Counted from the stretch's first letter, positions 47,789 to 60,513 are shown. The stretch: 64,000 nucleotides of DNA from Diphasiastrum complanatum (GCA_029204225.1 CM055092.1:21975669-22039668); one strand, 5' to 3'. Numbers and translations are program-made. Notes: generated from the letters alone by a model not told the origin.

Positions 47789-49005
47789 TGTTGGATTATT
47801 CTCCTTCTTTCTAATCGACTAATCAGTTTTAATCTTCATCCATTGTTTATCCAATTTTGCGGATTTTTTCGTGTTTTTATACAGTTTGCAAAATTACAAG
47901 TGTTTTTACATAGTCTGCAGAAATACACGGAGTTTGACAACAGTGTCGCATTTTTCGCCTGTCAAGAATTACAAGTAAAACTACAGTGTCGCATTCTTTG
48001 CATTTTAGCGACATTGTTGCCTGTTAGGAATCTCGTGTAAATATGCAGTGTCGCATTTTTCGCTTTTTCTCCAAAGTGCCTCAAATGTTAAGAACACGAC
48101 TCTGGCAAAGTGTGGGGCAACCCTAAATGAGATTTAAGGGCACCTTCGGGTTTTTCACATTTTTTGCAAAATCTCCACACTGTCGCCTTTTTGCGACAGT
48201 GTCGCCTGGGGTTGCTTTGGTTCATTTCCGTAGAGCTACAATTTTGGTTCATTTATGCAAACAAAATGTTTACGGACAATTTCACCGCTTATCAGCAATC
48301 AATGACAAGGAGCCGGATGGATGCCAGCGGACGGCGATCACAATTCACGACTTAATTTCTTAGTATATATAGTTGTTTATATTCATACAGTTTGATCATT
48401 ATCAGAATCAATCAGAAGAATCATTTGAATAGTTAGCTCTCTCTTTCTCAAGCCTGCGAGCTTGAACATTCCTGAGCATTCTAGCTTACTTCTTAGAGTT
48501 GTTTTAGAGATTGCTATTGCGCTATTGCTTATCAGCATAGCTGCTTATTATCAGACTTATTCTCAGTTACTCGGAGACAACTTAGAGTGCGCGGTTTCTA
48601 TCCACTATTGTCTTGCGCTCATTAGCATCTGATTTTGGTTTTCTAAATCAATACTATCTTCTATTGCGTTCAGTTTATGTCAGAATGCGTGCATCTCTAT
48701 ATTGCTTTCGTAATTGATAGAAATTGTTTGAGAATTCAATACTTCATGTTTGGCTACACAATCACTTACTTTCTAGCGATTTCAAAGTTAGTAGCTAAAG
48801 ATTGAACGTGATTTCTATCACTATTGCTTTGTTCAATTTTTGATAGGCGTAGTCTTGCACTTAAAATAGAAAGTTTCCACATTATATTATCTATTCTATT
48901 TTCGAGATTCATTTGTTCATGGGGCATGCAAACTACTACTGGATTTTTCTTCTCTTATTTGCGAATTTCTCACGCTCTATTTACAAGTTGACAATTGATC
49001 CGACA
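47789..49005 (+). mobile_element. 3' LTR of the copia relic, end not fixed
   Basis: The purine tract agattaagagagag (47775-47788) is followed by TGTTGGATTATTC at 47789, a classic polypurine-to-LTR junction 30 bp after the RNase H frame. A TATA-like agtatatatag is near 48361. Internal cttttt/gtgtcgc motifs recur. The right end lies somewhere before 49010, where gypsy pol sequence starts. Confidence 0.6.
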
Positions 49006-49009
49006 TTGA

Positions 49010-49330
49010 CCAAAGGAAGCCTTACAAGCATTTGAGAAGCTGAATGATACACTGATATTTGCACCTGTCTTATGGCCTCCCAATTGGACAATTGAATTCC
49101 ATGTGCATACGGATGCATGGGCAAGCAACACTATATGGTAGATCATGTGTTTCGTATTAGATTGACTCAGAAGGATCTTCCAATTGATGATGACAAATGT
49201 AGCACTATTTTACGTGGATGCAATACCAAATCGGGCGACATATATAGTTGAGTATTTGATGCATGGCCAACCTGACCCATCCTTATCCAAGGTGCGATAG
49301 CGAAAGCTTGTTCTCAAAACTAGACCATAT
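49010..49330 (+). pseudogene. Ty3/gypsy RNase H fragment
   Basis: The plus strand (after one extra g) reads EALQAFEKLNDTLIFAPVLW, then IEFHVHTDA, the connection and RNase H start of gypsy pol. Another piece, ATYIVEYLMHGQPD (about 49240), is similar to the region between RNase H and integrase. The fragment is short and frameshifted. Confidence 0.65.
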
Positions 49331-49836
49331 CAACTAATTGTCAGCTATTTATATCAACGAAAGACAAATGTGGGACCCGCCACTAAAGTTTTGTACAACT
49401 AGCCTTACTAAGTGGGTCCCACCACAGCCCACTATACAATATCATCCTCCATGTATAGAAATGCAAACCCAATGAGCACAAGTAGCAAGTTGTAATTCCA
49501 AGGCATAAGAGACTTGGAGCATAAAATAATTAAAAATATCAAAGTCAAGTTTGATATGGTTCTATGTTTGGAGGAACTCACATGATTCATGTGAGAACCC
49601 TCTCTCTCTCAAAGGAATTCACACGAATAATGTAAAGGACATCCTTCTCATTTTAGAACCATTGAATTTTACATGATGAGCTTGGATTAGAATCCTTGTC
49701 ATTTTAAAGTAGCCAATAAAAAAAAAGAGACAGAGCCTTCACCAAGAACAAAAAGGCACCAGGCACCTCTTGTCATTTTTCATGTTCATAGAGGAGGTGG
49801 AGACTACGGTTGTTGGATGTCCTGAACATCCTTGCA

Positions 49837-49838
<2 letters not shown>
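49331..49838. other. Intergenic DNA, no gene recognised
   Basis: No domain, LTR end or RNA gene seen. Confidence 0.5.

Positions 49839-49893
<55 letters not shown>
49839..49893. repeat. (CT)n microsatellite
   Basis: An uninterrupted CT tract of about 27 units. Confidence 0.96.
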
Positions 49894-49897
<4 letters not shown>

Positions 49898-49936
49898 TAT
49901 TTTCTAATGCTCTCTGCTCAACTGCTTTTGCTCTCT

Positions 49937-50062
49937 TCTTGTATTTTTAGTGAGGTGAAAGAGGGGAAGGTGTAAGAGGCTTCCCTTGCATTATTCATGC
50001 TTGTATTTTTAGTGATGTGAGAGAGGGGAAGGTGTAAGAGGCCTCCCTTGCTTTATTCATGC
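49937..50062. repeat. Tandem duplication, 63 bp x 2
   Basis: The unit cttgtatttttagtga... repeats from 50000 with a few substitutions. Confidence 0.88.
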
Positions 50063-51770
50063 TCGTGGTTAGATACATAGTTAAGAGTGGAGAGTAGGGA
50101 AACTGAGAGTTTAAACTAACTTAGCAAGGTGAAGCACTATTCCCTTTGGAACAAAATACTCACGTGATAGTACTCTAAGGCCACTACACCCTCCTTAACT
50201 CCTTGTGTCTAAAAACAACCAAAAAATAACAACTTTTCTCATCTAGTTTATTCCTAAATATTAAATGTTCCTACTTTCCATTATGGTTTCTTTTTAAGTA
50301 GTGCCACCTAAAGGTAAGTCTCACCTACTAGTCTAAAAGGGGAGGCGGCCACCTGGAGAATGCCTAAAGCATTCAACAAAAAGTGATTTGAGACCGTCTT
50401 TACTTGACCCTTGTGTTTGAAAACCTCCCACATATAGCGCTTAACCTTTGTGTCTAGTAAGTCCCTAGACATTATTTGTTTCTACCTTTCATATGGTCTC
50501 TTTATAAATAATTATACTAAACTATGGTTGATTGATTACTACAAACTAGCTATCAACCATATAAAATAGTGTTAGTAGGTAAAATCAAGTAGGCATGACA
50601 CTTATTCCTTATCTCTAAAAACCACCCAAATATAGCAACTTTTCTTCTCTAGTTTGTTCCTAAACATTATTTGTCCCCACATTTCAAAATGGTCTCATTA
50701 TAAGCAATTACACTAAACTGCAATTAATGGTTAAAAGCGAACTAGCTACCAACAAGATACAATAGCATTAGTAGGTAAAATCAAGTAGGATGATCTCTTA
50801 CTATCTAAGTTTACAAGATATTGTATACAGCATGCCTGCATAAGTATGCCAAAAGTTTATTGGAATAAGGCAACAACTAAGCTATTGATCATGTGTATGT
50901 TGTTATACAAATAAAAATAACAAAATTTAAGAATATTCTTACTTTAGGTTGATCTATTCAAAGGTGAATACATGCTTAGCAAGACTTTGTGATACTAACT
51001 CAAAAGCTATGTTAGCATTTGAATCAAATAGAAACTGCAATTAATGTACATCCCTACTAGTCCTATTTTTTCTATGGCAAAATATTGGGATCCATAAGTA
51101 GATTTAGTATAAAAACTTTCTTAAAAAAGTGGATCACAATACATCGATGTCAAGGTCATATGATGTGATGCCAAAATCTATTGAGCTACAATGTAGCCAC
51201 CCAAGAAAGGAAATCAAATTTTATCTACATCATGCTTTTTCACCACTACTGTAATTTCCCCCCTGTCCAAAGCTTCATAGAACCATTCTGTGTGCCTTTT
51301 CATACTCATGTGATAGCTCTTCCAAACAAGTCCACCTGCACATCAAACCCAGCATGAAAGCTTTAAGAACCAAGTTCCCGACATGATTATTCGTGATAAG
51401 TAGCTTGGGTTGCAAAACTTGGAACCAAGCTAGTGCTGCTTCACAGATTGCCATATTGCCCTTGGGTTGCTCAGGCACGCAGACGCTCGCTAATGTGAAG
51501 GACGTCGACCAGACCAGAATATGACTTCGGAAAAAATCAAGGGAATGCAGGTAATGCGCTGCTGGAGATGAAGACTTTCACATAAAAAATTTGGGTAAAT
51601 ATAGCTTTGGAACAATATAAGGACGAGATAAGGTTAGAGAGTAGCAAGATAACTCTGTAAAGTTGAGGCATGTAAAATCGCTCTCAGCTCAAACTTACAG
51701 CCTACAGCCACAAGCAATGAGGCTGTGCAGCCAGGCGATTCAACACAACCCAATATCAAGAAGCAAGTAT
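50063..51770. other. Intergenic DNA with diverged direct repeats
   Basis: Three diverged blocks (about 50230-50310, 50455-50540, 50635-50730) share cctaaa(c/t)att...ttggtctc-type sequence. No gene was recognised; a 67-codon open frame at 51275-51478 on the minus strand has no known relatives that I can name. Confidence 0.45.
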
Positions 51771-51948
51771 AGATCAAATATTTGGTGCGGTATAGTAAGT
51801 AGACTGGCGATTTGCCTATTAAACATTACTTCCTCAACCAAAAGGATCAACATATTGTCAGATCAAATATCTGGTGTGGTGTATTAAGTAGATTAACGAT
51901 TAGTAAATTGAACATTACTTCCTCAACCAAAAGGGTTGACATCTTGTT
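51771..51948. repeat. Tandem duplication, 89 bp x 2
   Basis: The unit starting agatcaaatat(t/c)tggtg repeats at 51860 with about ten differences. Confidence 0.85.
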
Positions 51949-52509
51949 ATACGCTTCCATATCTTTGTCTCCTCCGAACATGCTGCCAAACACAACAGAC
52001 ACCGCGACTAACAACCATAAACAGAAAATTGGAACTGAAAAATTGGATGTACTCGCAACTTGGATCATACGTAACTCACCTGAAAAGAGCGGTGCAGATG
52101 ATAAATTGGTTGACAAGATATTATGACCACTTAATTAACCCAAAGATACAATCTGTAGATAATAGGCTTAGGCTTTCTGTAATTTGACGATTCGGAATCT
52201 GCTTTACAGGAGACTGTCTACAAAACATACTGAAAAATTCAACTCAACCAGGTCTGCATCATCAAAAATAGCATCCATAAAGACGCGAATTCATACTCTA
52301 AGATACGACTAGTCCAGAAAAAATATGAAAGGTGCTAGGGGACTATATGCTGAGTGCAATCCAAGAGATAATCCAGTTAAAGTATAAGAGCCATTACCCA
52401 AGATTCCTACAGACAGTCCATAAAATATTTCCTTAAGCAAACTGGGTTTCTTTCTGACTGTGGAGGCAACAATTTTTGCAGCTTCAACTTGAGAATTAGC
52501 TCCCACCAT
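51915..52509 (-). CDS. Candidate small two-exon gene, weak resemblance to COX5C
   Basis: On the minus strand an ATG at 52509 opens a frame (RKKPSLLKEIFYGLSVGILG) that resembles the N-terminal membrane-anchor region of plant cytochrome c oxidase subunit 5C, a ~64-residue inner-membrane protein. A donor-like ggtaatgg follows near 52396. The acceptor gtttggcag at 51983-51991 could open a second exon ending in TAA at 51915-51917, but that exon does not show the expected conserved C-terminus. The upstream DNA (52510-52620) looks like a plant 5' UTR. It could be a diverged gene, a processed or truncated copy, or chance similarity. Confidence 0.25.
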
Positions 52510-52619
52510 ATTTGCTTGATCTTCTAACTTTTCGCTCGCTCCTAGCTATGGCGTTCAGCTACAACGCACACATTCCTCTCGCTGCTTTCGCCTAGCAACA
52601 TCGATGATCTTCGAGAAAT

Positions 52620-53115
52620 TTCTTCACCTCAAGCACACTTTATTTCTTCTTGTTCTTTTAGGCTGCCTCAAATTTTGACAAGTGTATAACTCACTATTTG
52701 TCATCTCCCACTCCATCACTTATCACTTTTGTTGTATTACCTTTTTTGCCCACGGTAATTAATCTATTGTGACTATTTGCTAAAAGATGAGGTGTTGCGT
52801 GAACATTTGCTAAAAGATGAGGTGTTGCTTTAGCTTTCAAGTGAGATCAACATATAAATGAATTTTTTGTTTACTTTTGAATTCTTTCAATATGCAATCT
52901 TTATTTTTTTTGATTTTTTAACCATGTGAATGTCATAAAGCAAAGCTTGTTCTTCTTGTGATGTATTGTTCACCTTGTCCTTTACTCGTTATTTGGGAAC
53001 CAATGACTACCAAGTCGTGTTGAGATATGTTGTTCTGATGAGGGTATTCCTAATTCTGACTAAAGATCATGTAGCATGGCATTCATAGCCGACATCATTG
53101 TGGAGGCCTAAGAGA

Positions 53116-53117
<2 letters not shown>
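52620..53117. other. Intergenic DNA, no gene recognised
   Basis: AT-rich; a short direct repeat (gctaaaagatgaggtgttgc) occurs at 52777 and 52807. Confidence 0.5.

Positions 53118-53179
<62 letters not shown>
53118..53179. repeat. (CT)n microsatellite touching the LTR of element 4
   Basis: A CT tract of about 31 units runs straight into the LTR start; the LTR terminus reads TCTTGTAAAG instead of TGTTGTAAAG. Confidence 0.95.
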
Positions 53180-53185
<6 letters not shown>

Positions 53186-54020
53186 AAAGCTAACTCAAAG
53201 TGCCCTATAAGACTCTAAGGGGTGACACTCCTTAAAGGTCCCAGAGCGAGTTAGGAAGTCAAGGACTAAGCCTCCGACCTGTGGTGAGCCAGCCAAGTAG
53301 GACGGCTCCCGGGACCCATGTCCAGGAGCCAGACTGATTCAGCCAGGCTTGTCAGGCTTAATCAGCAAAATAAAAACTAAGTCCTGAAAAGCGTGCTTTA
53401 CCAAAAAGAACTATATTCCAGGACAACGGAGACGCGCTGAATCACACCAGAACTATAGGGGGAGTCTGGCAGACAGAAAGTTGGACAGCTCAAACCAGCG
53501 CCAGGATCCAGTCGCCAAGTCTCAGCTCCCTCTACCAGCACGAGCCAGGCACAATGCCCAGCACATGTTGGTGGCCCCGAGACCAGTCAGTCTATGTATG
53601 AATGTAACCTCTTCCAAATTTAATAAAGTTGATCCTTGGGGATGATTACCATTTCGGTTTTGCCTCCGGGACTGGTCCAAGTGGAAGGACCCTTACTACA
53701 ACTTTTTTGCGTCGTCGGCTCCTAAGGGTCCACGTCACCGACGTGTGGCTCGCCGCTATGCCATTTGGTCAGTTTGGTGACCACTATGCCTTGGGTTTCA
53801 TGTGTGGCTTGTCTTTGCCTTTGGTTACCTTTTGGGGACGGATTCTGAGTTGGCTTTCGGGTTGGTTGGGATTCTAGTTTTCTTAAGTCTGAATGGTTAA
53901 GCTTGTTATGTTTCTAAGTTGGCTTTTACGTAAGTGCTACATGATGGATGAATGTTAGACTTAAGCACGTGTTGGGGAAACCGCTCAAGTCCCAGCGCCC
54001 TTTGAGGCGTTGGCGCAACA
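53180..54020 (+). repeat. 5' LTR of element 4
   Basis: It ends GGCGCAACA at 54020. Against element 3 it lacks about 80 bp between agccaagtag and gacggctcc and has scattered substitutions. Confidence 0.9.
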
Positions 54021-54173
54021 TGTGGTATCAGAGCCGACTAGCCGGTAAGTCTCACAAGGAAGGCCACTTTTTGAGATTTGTCAGGACAGCCGTTGTGCAA
54101 GGTGCTGCCCACAGTGTAAGCACGGGTGCGTCCACGGTCGGGGGTCATGGGAGACTTGATGAGTCAATGTGAT

Positions 54174-55890
54174 GTTGCCAAAAGAAGTGGCAGATCTGCT
54201 AAAGGAATTAAGCGATGTGTTTCCGGAGGAACTTCCAACTAAGCTACCTCCTCGAAGACCAGTGGACCATGAAGTTGAGTTGGTACCAAGAACAGAACCA
54301 ACTTCACAAGCACCCTACAGGATGTCACAAGAGGAGTTGGCGGAACTGAAATGACAACTTGGTGAATTGCGCACTAGCCATTTTTTGCACATTGATGAAC
54401 AACATTTTTCAAGACTGCTTGGATGAATTTGTCATTGTATACATTGATGACATCTTAGTATATAGCCGGAGCCTCAAAGATCACATTAAACATTTAAGGA
54501 CGGTTCTCCAATGATTGAGGAGGAACTGCTTGTTCGCGAAAAGAGAGAAATGTGAGTTTGTGGTAGAGGAAGTTGATTTCCTTGGACATGTTATAGGCTA
54601 CGGACGGATTGGAATGGATCCTCAGAAGATCAAGACTATCTTGGATTGGCTAGCACCTAAAACTGTTCATGGCATCAAATCCTTTATGGGGCTATGTAAT
54701 CAGGAGATTCATTGAGGCATTTAGTAAAATTGTGGCACCGTTGTTGGAGCAGACAAAAACTCATCTAAAGATGACATGGACACCAGAATGTGAAGCAGTG
54801 TTTCAAGAACTAAAACGACGAATCACTCAAGAACCCATTCTTGCTCTACCGGACTTAGCAAACCTTTCAAAATACATACAGATGCGTCAAAATTTGCTAT
54901 TGGGGCCGTGTTGATGCAAGAAGGAAAACCAGTTGCATATTTTTCAAAGAAATTGAGTGATCTAGAGCGACGATGGTCGACTCATGAAAAAGAAATGGTT
55001 GTGGTCGTACAAACAGTGGAGCATTGGAGATATTATGTGACATGAAAGCCTTTTAAGACATTCACTGACAATGTATCACTCAAGTACTTCTCATCCCAAG
55101 GTATGCTCACGCCAAAGCAGATGCGATGGCAAAACTTTCTCTGTAAATTCAATATAGACATCCAACATATGGCGGGAAAGAAATAATGTGGTAGCAGATG
55201 CACTCAATAGATAGGAGCACTTGATGGCAACGGTGTCAACTTAGGTGACTGGTCTACTCCAAGAAATCAAAGAGAACTATGGTGCTGATGCGTTGGTTAA
55301 GGACTTAATGATCGAATTCCAGCTGAGAAAGCCTTGTAAACATTTTACTTGGAAAGATCAAACGGTTGTTTATAAACAATGCAGAGTATACATCCCAGAC
55401 AACACCAACCTGAGGAAGCAAATCTTGAGGGAACATGATGACGTACTAGCCGCCGGACATCCAGGGGCGAATCGCATGTATGAATATGTGGGCAGACATT
55501 GAATCCTACGTGCAAACCTATCCTACATGTCAACAAGTGAAAGTGGAACTGCAACTACCACGTTGTCAGGGTTTCAACTCGATTTATGTAGTGGTTGACC
55601 GTTTTTCAAAACAAGCTCACCTTGTACCAACTAAGAGTTCAGTGACAGCTGAAGAAGTGGCAAGGTTATTTTTCAAATGTGTCTTCAAATACCATGGCCT
55701 ACCTAGAACGACGTGAATATCTAGTGAAGTGGCTATGAGCTCCACTCATTGAGGCTTCTTGGGAGTACGAAGACAAACTTAAGGAGGGAGCCCCTAAAGT
55801 ACTGACAGATTACTTGCAGAAAAATCAACGCAACAACCGTTTTCCCATATTGGCACACAAAGCACTACCTAGTGTCATGCCTCCTGTATG
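54174..55890 (+). pseudogene. pol: Element 4 pol remnants
   Basis: 54174-54368 matches the region before the element 3 RT ([20 protein letters not shown]). After a deletion, 54369-54715 resumes in RT ([12 protein letters not shown], then [20 protein letters not shown]). RNase H, the zinc module and part of the integrase core follow to about 55709. A jump then reaches the chromodomain (EYLVKWL, followed by a stop) and the C-terminus. The protease and all of Gag are absent. Stops and frameshifts are numerous; the element cannot make Pol. Confidence 0.9.
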
Positions 55891-56131
55891 AACACTCACG
55901 ACCATTCTAAAGTTCAAGGAACTTCCATGTATCTTTCTTAAGTTTGTCAATAAATCACTTGCAGCTTTCCATAGATTTTACGTAAGTGAACTTGATCTAC
56001 ACTTTTCATGTGTTGCTGCCCATGTATTTTTAATTTAAAGTTGTTAAGACCGGTGAATTAAGCTCATGCCATGCGTCCTAGGTCTAGTTTGGCCCTGATG
56101 AGGACATCAGCTTTTTCAAACGAGGGGAGGA

Positions 56132-57050
56132 TGTTGTGAAGCCGACTCAGGTGCACCACGGTGCCTTATAAGACTCTAAGGGGTGACACTCCCTAAAGGT
56201 CCCAGAGCGAGTTAGGAAGTCAAGGACTGAGCCTCCGACCTGTGGTGAGCCAGCCAAGTAGTTACAAATCATAAACAAGCTCTGGAGCTTGAGTCATGGC
56301 TTAATCAGAAGCCAAGTTGAATCTGCCGTCGGGACGGCTCCTGGGACCCATGTCCGGGAGCCAGACTGATTCTGCCAGGCTTGCTAAGCTTAATCAGCAA
56401 AATAAAACTAAGTCTTGAAAAGCGTGCTTTACCAGAAAGCACTATATTTCAAGACAGAGGGGGGGCGCCGAATCACACCAAAACTATAGGGGGAGTCCGG
56501 CAGATAGAAAGTTGAGCAGCTCAACCAGTGCCAGGAATCCAATTGTCAGGTCTCAGCTCCCTCTGCCAGCATGAGCCTAGCACAATGCCCAGCACGTGTT
56601 GGTGGCCCCGAGACTAGTCAGTCTATGTATGAATGTAACCTCTTCCAAATTAATAAAGTTGATCTTTGGAGATGATTACCATTTCGGTTTCGCCTCCGGG
56701 ACTGGTCCAAGTGGAAGGACCCTTACTACAACCTTTTTGCGTCGTCGGCACCTAAGGGTCCACGTCACCGATGTGTGGCTCGCCGTTATGCCATTTGGTC
56801 AGTTTGGTGACCACTATGCCTTGGGTTTCATGTGTGGCTTGTCTTTGTCTTTGGTTACCTTTTGGGGATGGATTCTGAGTTGGCTTTCGGGTTGGTTGGA
56901 ATTCCAGTTTTCTTAAGTCTGAATGGTTAAGCTTGTTACATTTCTAAGTTGACTTTTACGTAAGTGCTACATGATGGATGAATGTTAGACTTAAGCGAGT
57001 GTTGGGGAAACCGCTCAAGTCTCAACGCCCTTTGAGGGGCCGGCGCAACA
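56132..57050 (+). repeat. 3' LTR of element 4
   Basis: 919 bp, starting TGTTGTGAAGCC and ending GGCGCAACA, followed directly by a (CA)n run (57048-57066). Confidence 0.92.
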
Positions 57051-57186
57051 CACACACACACACACATTGAATTTTGAATTTCCAAGCTCCACTTGGCAAC
57101 CAGCCAAACAGGAATTGATAAAAATCGAGAATTGAGCCCTGGATTGGCAGCTAAATATTCCAAATTATGCTTGGCAATCAATTGAG

Positions 57187-57800
57187 TTGTCTTTCAAACG
57201 AAAATCACATCGACTTTCAAACATACTAGAAAGTATCTCAATGGATTTTGTAATTGGACTTTCTAGAACTAGGAAGGCCATTTGGGTGGTGGTTGATAGG
57301 TTAACTAAATTGGCGCAAATTATTCCAACTAAATCTATTGTCAAAACATCTGAACTAGCCCAGCTTTTTGTTGAGAAGTTGTTCATAATGTATGGCTTAC
57401 CAAATGATATTGTTAGTGATCGAGACTCCAAATTCATTGGCAAATTCTAGCAGCCAGTTTTTGAAAAACTTGAAATAACCCTTAATCTAAGTTCTTCGGA
57501 TCACCCCTGGGCAAACAAAACGCATCAACAAGACTATGGAGGATATGCTTCAGACATGTGTTTCCCATAGGCAATCTGATTGGAGAAAGTATATCCCAAT
57601 GGTTAAGTTCATGAACAATAGTGCAAAGCATTCTACCACTGGTTTTAATCTTTTGAAGCTGATGTATGGCTTTCACCCACGTTCACCGCATTCTATCAGA
57701 CTCAAAGGTCTTAAGGTACAAGTTGTTGATTTTTGTGTAGGGAATGATGCAGGTGGCCCTATTAGATTTCTTATGCTCAGCCTGAACAAATCGTTCAAGT
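57187..57800 (+). pseudogene. Ty3/gypsy integrase fragment of another family
   Basis: The plus strand reads ESISMDFVIGLSRTRKAIWV, then DRLTKLAQIIPTKS, VSDRDSKFIGKF-stop, giving the first two Asp of the DDE triad. The frame continues beyond the stop (CVSHRQSDWRKYIPMVKF, about 57550-57800). Its sequence differs from the integrase of element 3, so it comes from a different gypsy lineage. Confidence 0.85.
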
Positions 57801-57834
57801 AATGAGCATCCTAAAAATCGAAGGCCGACTACAT

Positions 57835-58498
57835 GTTTCGGACCTTCGCATTTTTACCTTTGAGATTTTTTGTGCCTTAACCAGTTTTAGGCACCTTCGC
57901 CTTTTTCGCACCTTTGCAAAAAATGCAACCCAGTGGCCAAAATACCTTAGAATCAATTTCAGCCGCACCTTCGCATTTTTCGCATTTTTCCCTACCTTCG
58001 CTTTAAGGGCACCTTTGGGTTTTTCAAGTTTTCTCCATAGTGGCGTATCGACATTGCCAACTTATCATCAACCCTAAAAATAGCTGGACAATCAAATATC
58101 CCATGGGCGGTTACCAACTTTGTACATATACAAAGACTGGCGTGATTAGCATTGAATGCTCGTAAGATATTTTTTTAAAGACACTTGTAAATTTATACTA
58201 GCTGAATCAAGCTATGTATGAGTTAATAATCAAAGTGTTGTCTTAACACAATTAGAGTTATCGATAGCCAACGTTATCACGCTCAACAAGCTGAAATTAT
58301 TACTTCAAGCCATTGTACTCACTGTTGATATTAATCAGAGTGCAATTTTAGTCTCACTACTGTAATGTCCATTTGTGCAATTCTGTATGAATAATTCTTC
58401 TTGAATATTTCTGCTGCTAATTGTTGTGTTTCCGTTCCTACACGCCTACGCTCAAAGCCTCGAGCTTCCGCTGCCGGTTATTACCACGTTCTATGACA
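57835..58498 (+). mobile_element. Copia 5' LTR, left end not fixed
   Basis: It ends ttctatgaca at 58498, immediately followed by a Met-tRNA primer-type sequence TGGTGTCAGAGC (58499-58510). Blocks such as aagggcacct(t/c)tgggtttttc resemble the copia LTR at 48135-48160, suggesting related families. Confidence 0.6.
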
Positions 58499-58641
58499 TG
58501 GTGTCAGAGCAGGCATTTCAGTAATATGCATTTCTACTGTGGATTATCACTCTTGTTTCTACCAAGATGACTCTCTAGCAAATGTGCAGCCAACAATATT
58601 CCGACAATCGTTGTTTCTACCAACAATCTTGTTCAACCAGA

Positions 58642-59540
58642 ATGGATCCATCATCTAGTTCATCTCTCATTAACAAACTCGATGGAGATAACTACCATCT
58701 CTGAAAATTCAAGATGAAGGTTATACTTCTAGCCAAAGAATTGTGGGACATCGTTGATGGAACAGGGCTCAAACCAGAAGGAGATGTAGCCAGCATCACC
58801 AAGTGGAGACTGAGAGATGGCAAAGCATTTGCCATGATCACCCTCAATAAAGGATACTCAGATCAGCCACATACGTGCTACTCAGACTGCTAAGGATGCA
58901 TGGGACATCCTAGCAACTCTCTACAATATCAGAGATGTTACTTCTGAGTTACACTTGAGGAAGAAATTGTTCACCTTGAGGATGTCTGACATAGAAAGTG
59001 TTTCGAGTCAACTCAACATGTTCAAAAATATTATGGAGCAGATGACTGCAACTGGCTCAGTCATAGAAGATTCAAATGCACTCATGACTCTATTATCGAG
59101 TTTACTTGAAGCCTACGAAAATTGGGCAACGAAAATTTCTACCCAGGAGCACCTCACTCTGTCAAGAGTAATTTCGCTGCCCCTACAAGAGGAGATAAGA
59201 AGATTAGCATCCTCCTCAGGCTGAGGATCAGATCCTCAAGCTCTATATTCGAAAAATCAGAAGTTTAGATCCAAGAGATCTACAAAGTCAGGTTATACTG
59301 ACAAGAATAGCAACATGCAGAGTGAACCAAATTTCGGTTCAGGATCGAATTCAAGCACTCCATCATTCCAACTAATGCAGAAACTCTTCTGCAAATACTA
59401 TAAGAGGACTGGCCCTGAAATCAAGGACTACCGAACTTTGAAATACAACAATGAAAAGAAGAAGTAGTTCCAACAACAAGCACATAGTACTACAACAAGT
59501 CACTCAAATCAATAACAAAAAGAAGACGAAGTAGCTTTCA
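58642..59540 (+). pseudogene. Ty1/copia gag relic
   Basis: It starts MDPSSSSSLINKLDGDNYHL-stop, typical of the copia gag N-terminus. The UBN2-type gag region (ITKWRLRDGKAFAMITL; SSQLNMFKNIMEQMTATG; LLSSLLEAYENW) continues through stops and frameshifts. A broken zinc-knuckle region lies near 59390-59440. Confidence 0.85.
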
Positions 59541-60030
59541 TGACCAAAGTAGGAGAACAATAGGATATCGAATCCTAGTATCTAGATTCTGGAGCAACTC
59601 AACACATGACTCACCATCGCTACTGGTTCAAAGACTATAAGTCATTCACCCACTCTCGAGTTGTGCAACTTGGAGACAGCTCATCACAAAGCTACTGATA
59701 GATCAAACCCAAGGATCGAGCAACCAAATTTTGATCCAGGGATTCAACTGTAGAATATCGACACTGACTTAGACAATCAGTCAGAGCCTCAATGAGTCAG
59801 CCCACATCAAAAAACTGAAGTTCGACCGAGAAGGTCGAACAGGTCCAGACAACCTCCATCACAATTTATGGATGATCCAACTGTGAAGGATTTCAGATCA
59901 TTCAAGATCCAATCCATGTCCCAAATCTTTGGTTACAATAAGGAGCAAACCAACAATCCTGCCAATGTAGAAAAGTCAGCATCTACACACAAAATGAGAT
60001 GCAAACTCTAAAGAATATTGATCAAACATG
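59541..60030 (+). pseudogene. Copia protease start and pol linker remnants
   Basis: The plus strand reads YLDSGATQHMTHHRYWFKDY (protease active site D-S-G, about 59580-59640). It then jumps to a basic linker normally found between integrase and RT (EVRPRRSNRSRQPPSQF, about 59820-59870), so most of the protease and the integrase are deleted. It ends at the neighbouring minus-strand LTR. Confidence 0.7.
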
Positions 60031-60033
60031 AAC

Positions 60034-60513
60034 CAAAACATAAAATATGTTTGATGTCCATACAATTATAGTACCCTATTGTATTTCACACGTGTGGAAC
60101 CGAAAATAGCAATAAATGAGCATTTTACACACAAGATTGCAAGATAACACCAAGATGATAAGGCACCAATGAGTAGTAGAACCCAAAGGGAACCATGTAT
60201 AATGATGAAATGAGAGATAGAAGAGAGAAGATGTGTCTCTCCACGAGTTCCTATTTGGCCACTTGGCTTTCCCTCCAAAATGTAAACCCTACTATTTTTG
60301 GGTCTAGATTCAATGTACCCAAAGTTCAAATTTGAATCTCTCTCAAACTCGACTACCAACTTTCCCACACTTTCAAAAAGTATTTATTGAATGTATTTTA
60401 AACTAATATAACTTCAAAAATTTTATCTCTAAGTCTAAAATGAGTTTTGGCCTCTTATTGACAATTTACCAAAATGTGACTAAACTAGACTAAACTAGTT
60501 GAAATCTCTCACA
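60034..60513 (-). repeat. 3' LTR of a minus-strand copia-like element (element 7)
   Basis: On the minus strand the purine tract gaagagggag is followed by TGTGAGAGATTTC at 60513. The right part (60035-60138) is repeated at 63210-63313. The exact 3' end near 60034 is inferred from where the two copies stop matching. Confidence 0.7.

Larger units (their letters stand above)
53180..57050 (+). mobile_element. Element 4: decayed Pol-type relative of element 3
   Basis: The 5' LTR is 53180-54020 (an internal deletion of about 80 bp near 53300) and the 3' LTR is 56132-57050 (919 bp). The primer site is at 54023-54035. The leader is cut after the first hairpin unit. Pol segments match element 3 in order, with large deletions. 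TGATGAGGACATCA is at 56096-56109 and the polypurine tract at 56121-56131. The flanks (ctctc, cacac) do not match exactly. The LTRs differ at many positions, so this insertion is much older than elements 1-3. Confidence 0.92.
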
